64,000 nucleotides of DNA from Ruminiclostridium papyrosolvens C7. GTDB lineage: Bacteria; Bacillota; Clostridia; Acetivibrionales; DSM-1351. Positions 63,425 through 64,000 of this stretch are shown piece by piece (position 1 is the first letter of the stretch; each line of letters begins with the position of its first letter). The translations under genes and the position numbers were made by a program. The notes under the pieces were generated by a model. That model made no database searches and was not told where the DNA came from. It was given only the letters and a program-made list of their open reading frames with translations. The stretch spans positions 1 to 64,000 of the forward strand of contig NZ_ATAY01000098.1 of NCBI RefSeq assembly GCF_000421965.1, written 5' to 3'.

Positions 63425-64000
63425 TTATACTATCTGTACATTACCGTACCCGGTAAGTTTTTCAATAGTTTGGTGTACCATATTATCGGAATCATCTTTA
63501 TTTAGAATATTAAATACAGGTATTTTGTTTTCGGTAAACTTTGTTTTCTTCTCATCAATAAACTTGTAATCCAATGAAGTATAAGACTGCACATATTCCT
63601 CATATGATCTTTCCCAATCAAATTGCATGTTTGCAACATTGAAAAAGTCAACATCAAATCCAAGTTTATATTTTATTGAATTTGCATACATATCAAATCC
63701 TTCAGCCTTGTAATCTTCATATAGTAAACTGGCAATAACAACGTCCGGGAAAACTGCATGAGATATTTCAAAGGCAAGTAAACCGAATTTGTTGGTAAAC
63801 TTCCTGTTAAACGGCATAATACCACCGGGTACTCCGATAATTATAATATCGGGCTCTTCGGTCATTTCAATTTTCTTGATGAATCTATTGAACATCAATA
63901 CTTTATTTATATCAGAAATAGCATTTCCATACATAAATGAAGGGAAAGAATGGAACCCCATCATCTCACAGTATGACCTAGTGCCTATCTGACTTATTTT
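63425..64000 (-). CDS. Peptide maturation system protein, TIGR04066-like (5' end outside window)
   Basis: An ATG at 63964 gives 179 aa, but the frame remains open to the window edge and the upstream residues (ISQIGTRSYCE) read straight into MMGFHSFPSFMYGN. No RBS precedes 63964, so the gene is truncated by the window and the ATG is internal. The visible part has a Rossmann-like stretch DIIIIGVPGGIMPFN and MFNRFIKKIEMTEEP. It resembles from memory TIGR04066, found with the CcpM-type radical SAM maturase and CLI_3235-class Cys-rich precursor peptides in clostridia. Catalytic role unknown. Confidence 0.72.
   Translation of the reverse strand, partial: KISQIGTRSYCEMMGFHSFPSFMYGNAISDINKVLMFNRFIKKIEMTEEPDIIIIGVPGGIMPFNRKFTNKFGLLAFEISHAVFPDVVIASLLYEDYKAEGFDMYANSIKYKLGFDVDFFNVANMQFDWERSYEEYVQSYTSLDYKFIDEKKTKFTENKIPVFNILNKDDSDNMVHQTIEKLTGYGNVQIV

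Overview
The window is AT-rich chromosomal DNA from an anaerobic, endospore-forming Clostridia member. The evidence is the spoIVFA/spoIVFB pair, the maf-radC-mreBCD-PBP2-minCDE cluster in the order known from Bacillus and Clostridia, strong GGAGG ribosome binding sites, pyruvate formate-lyase with its activase, and an electron-bifurcating NfnAB transhydrogenase. The gene set resembles the mesophilic cellulolytic clostridia (Ruminiclostridium and relatives). That placement is an inference from gene content, not a sequence match. I see no rRNA, tRNA, CRISPR array, insertion sequence or prophage; almost everything looks like stable core chromosome.

Layout. 1-2.0 kb: a secreted protein built from an internal duplication, and a secreted or anchored protein of unknown function. 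2.0-4.7 kb: nfnA-nfnB-flavodoxin redox operon. 4.8-15.1 kb: cell shape, division-site and sporulation cluster on the minus strand (maf, radC, mreB, mreC, mreD, PBP2, minC, minD, minE, a degenerate MgsA-like gene, then spoIVFA and spoIVFB). 15.4-27 kb: MecA adaptor, PRC-barrel protein, membrane/TPR protein, tartrate/D-malate-type dehydrogenase, Lon, pyruvate kinase, NSS transporter, citrate synthase, SEC-C protein. 27.3-32.9 kb: DUF4397 protein, asnA-asnS, NADP isocitrate dehydrogenase, and a probably 5'-broken DUF4184 gene. 32.9-41.3 kb: one giant gene for a 2822-residue cyclic beta-1,2-glucan synthase-like protein. 41.5-46.1 kb: lipoprotein, thioesterase, small Cys protein, pflA and pflB. 46.4-53.4 kb: PPC-domain secreted protein behind a structured leader, small membrane protein, M48 protease, isoaspartyl dipeptidase and a polar amino acid ABC transporter. 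53.8-58.6 kb: L,D-transpeptidase, archaeal/fungal-type Asd, and an 820-residue protein of unknown function with a cNMP-domain-like N terminus. 58.7-63.0 kb: ridA, proA, glpK, azlD, azlC.

Right edge (63.1-64.0 kb): the 3' end of what looks like a peptide natural-product (RiPP) maturation operon. It holds an acyl-carrier-related small protein and a peptide-maturation protein whose reading frame runs off the window. The precursor and radical SAM enzyme would be expected just beyond position 64000. This is the strongest lead to a specialised system.

Metabolically the genes fit together. Citrate synthase and NADP-IDH make 2-oxoglutarate. AsnA, Asd and ProA lead from aspartate and glutamate to amino acids. 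Pyk, PflB and PflA handle pyruvate. NfnAB links NADH, NADPH and ferredoxin. An amino acid uptake system with ARG-box-like operators sits upstream of an isoaspartyl dipeptidase and membrane protease genes on the same strand.
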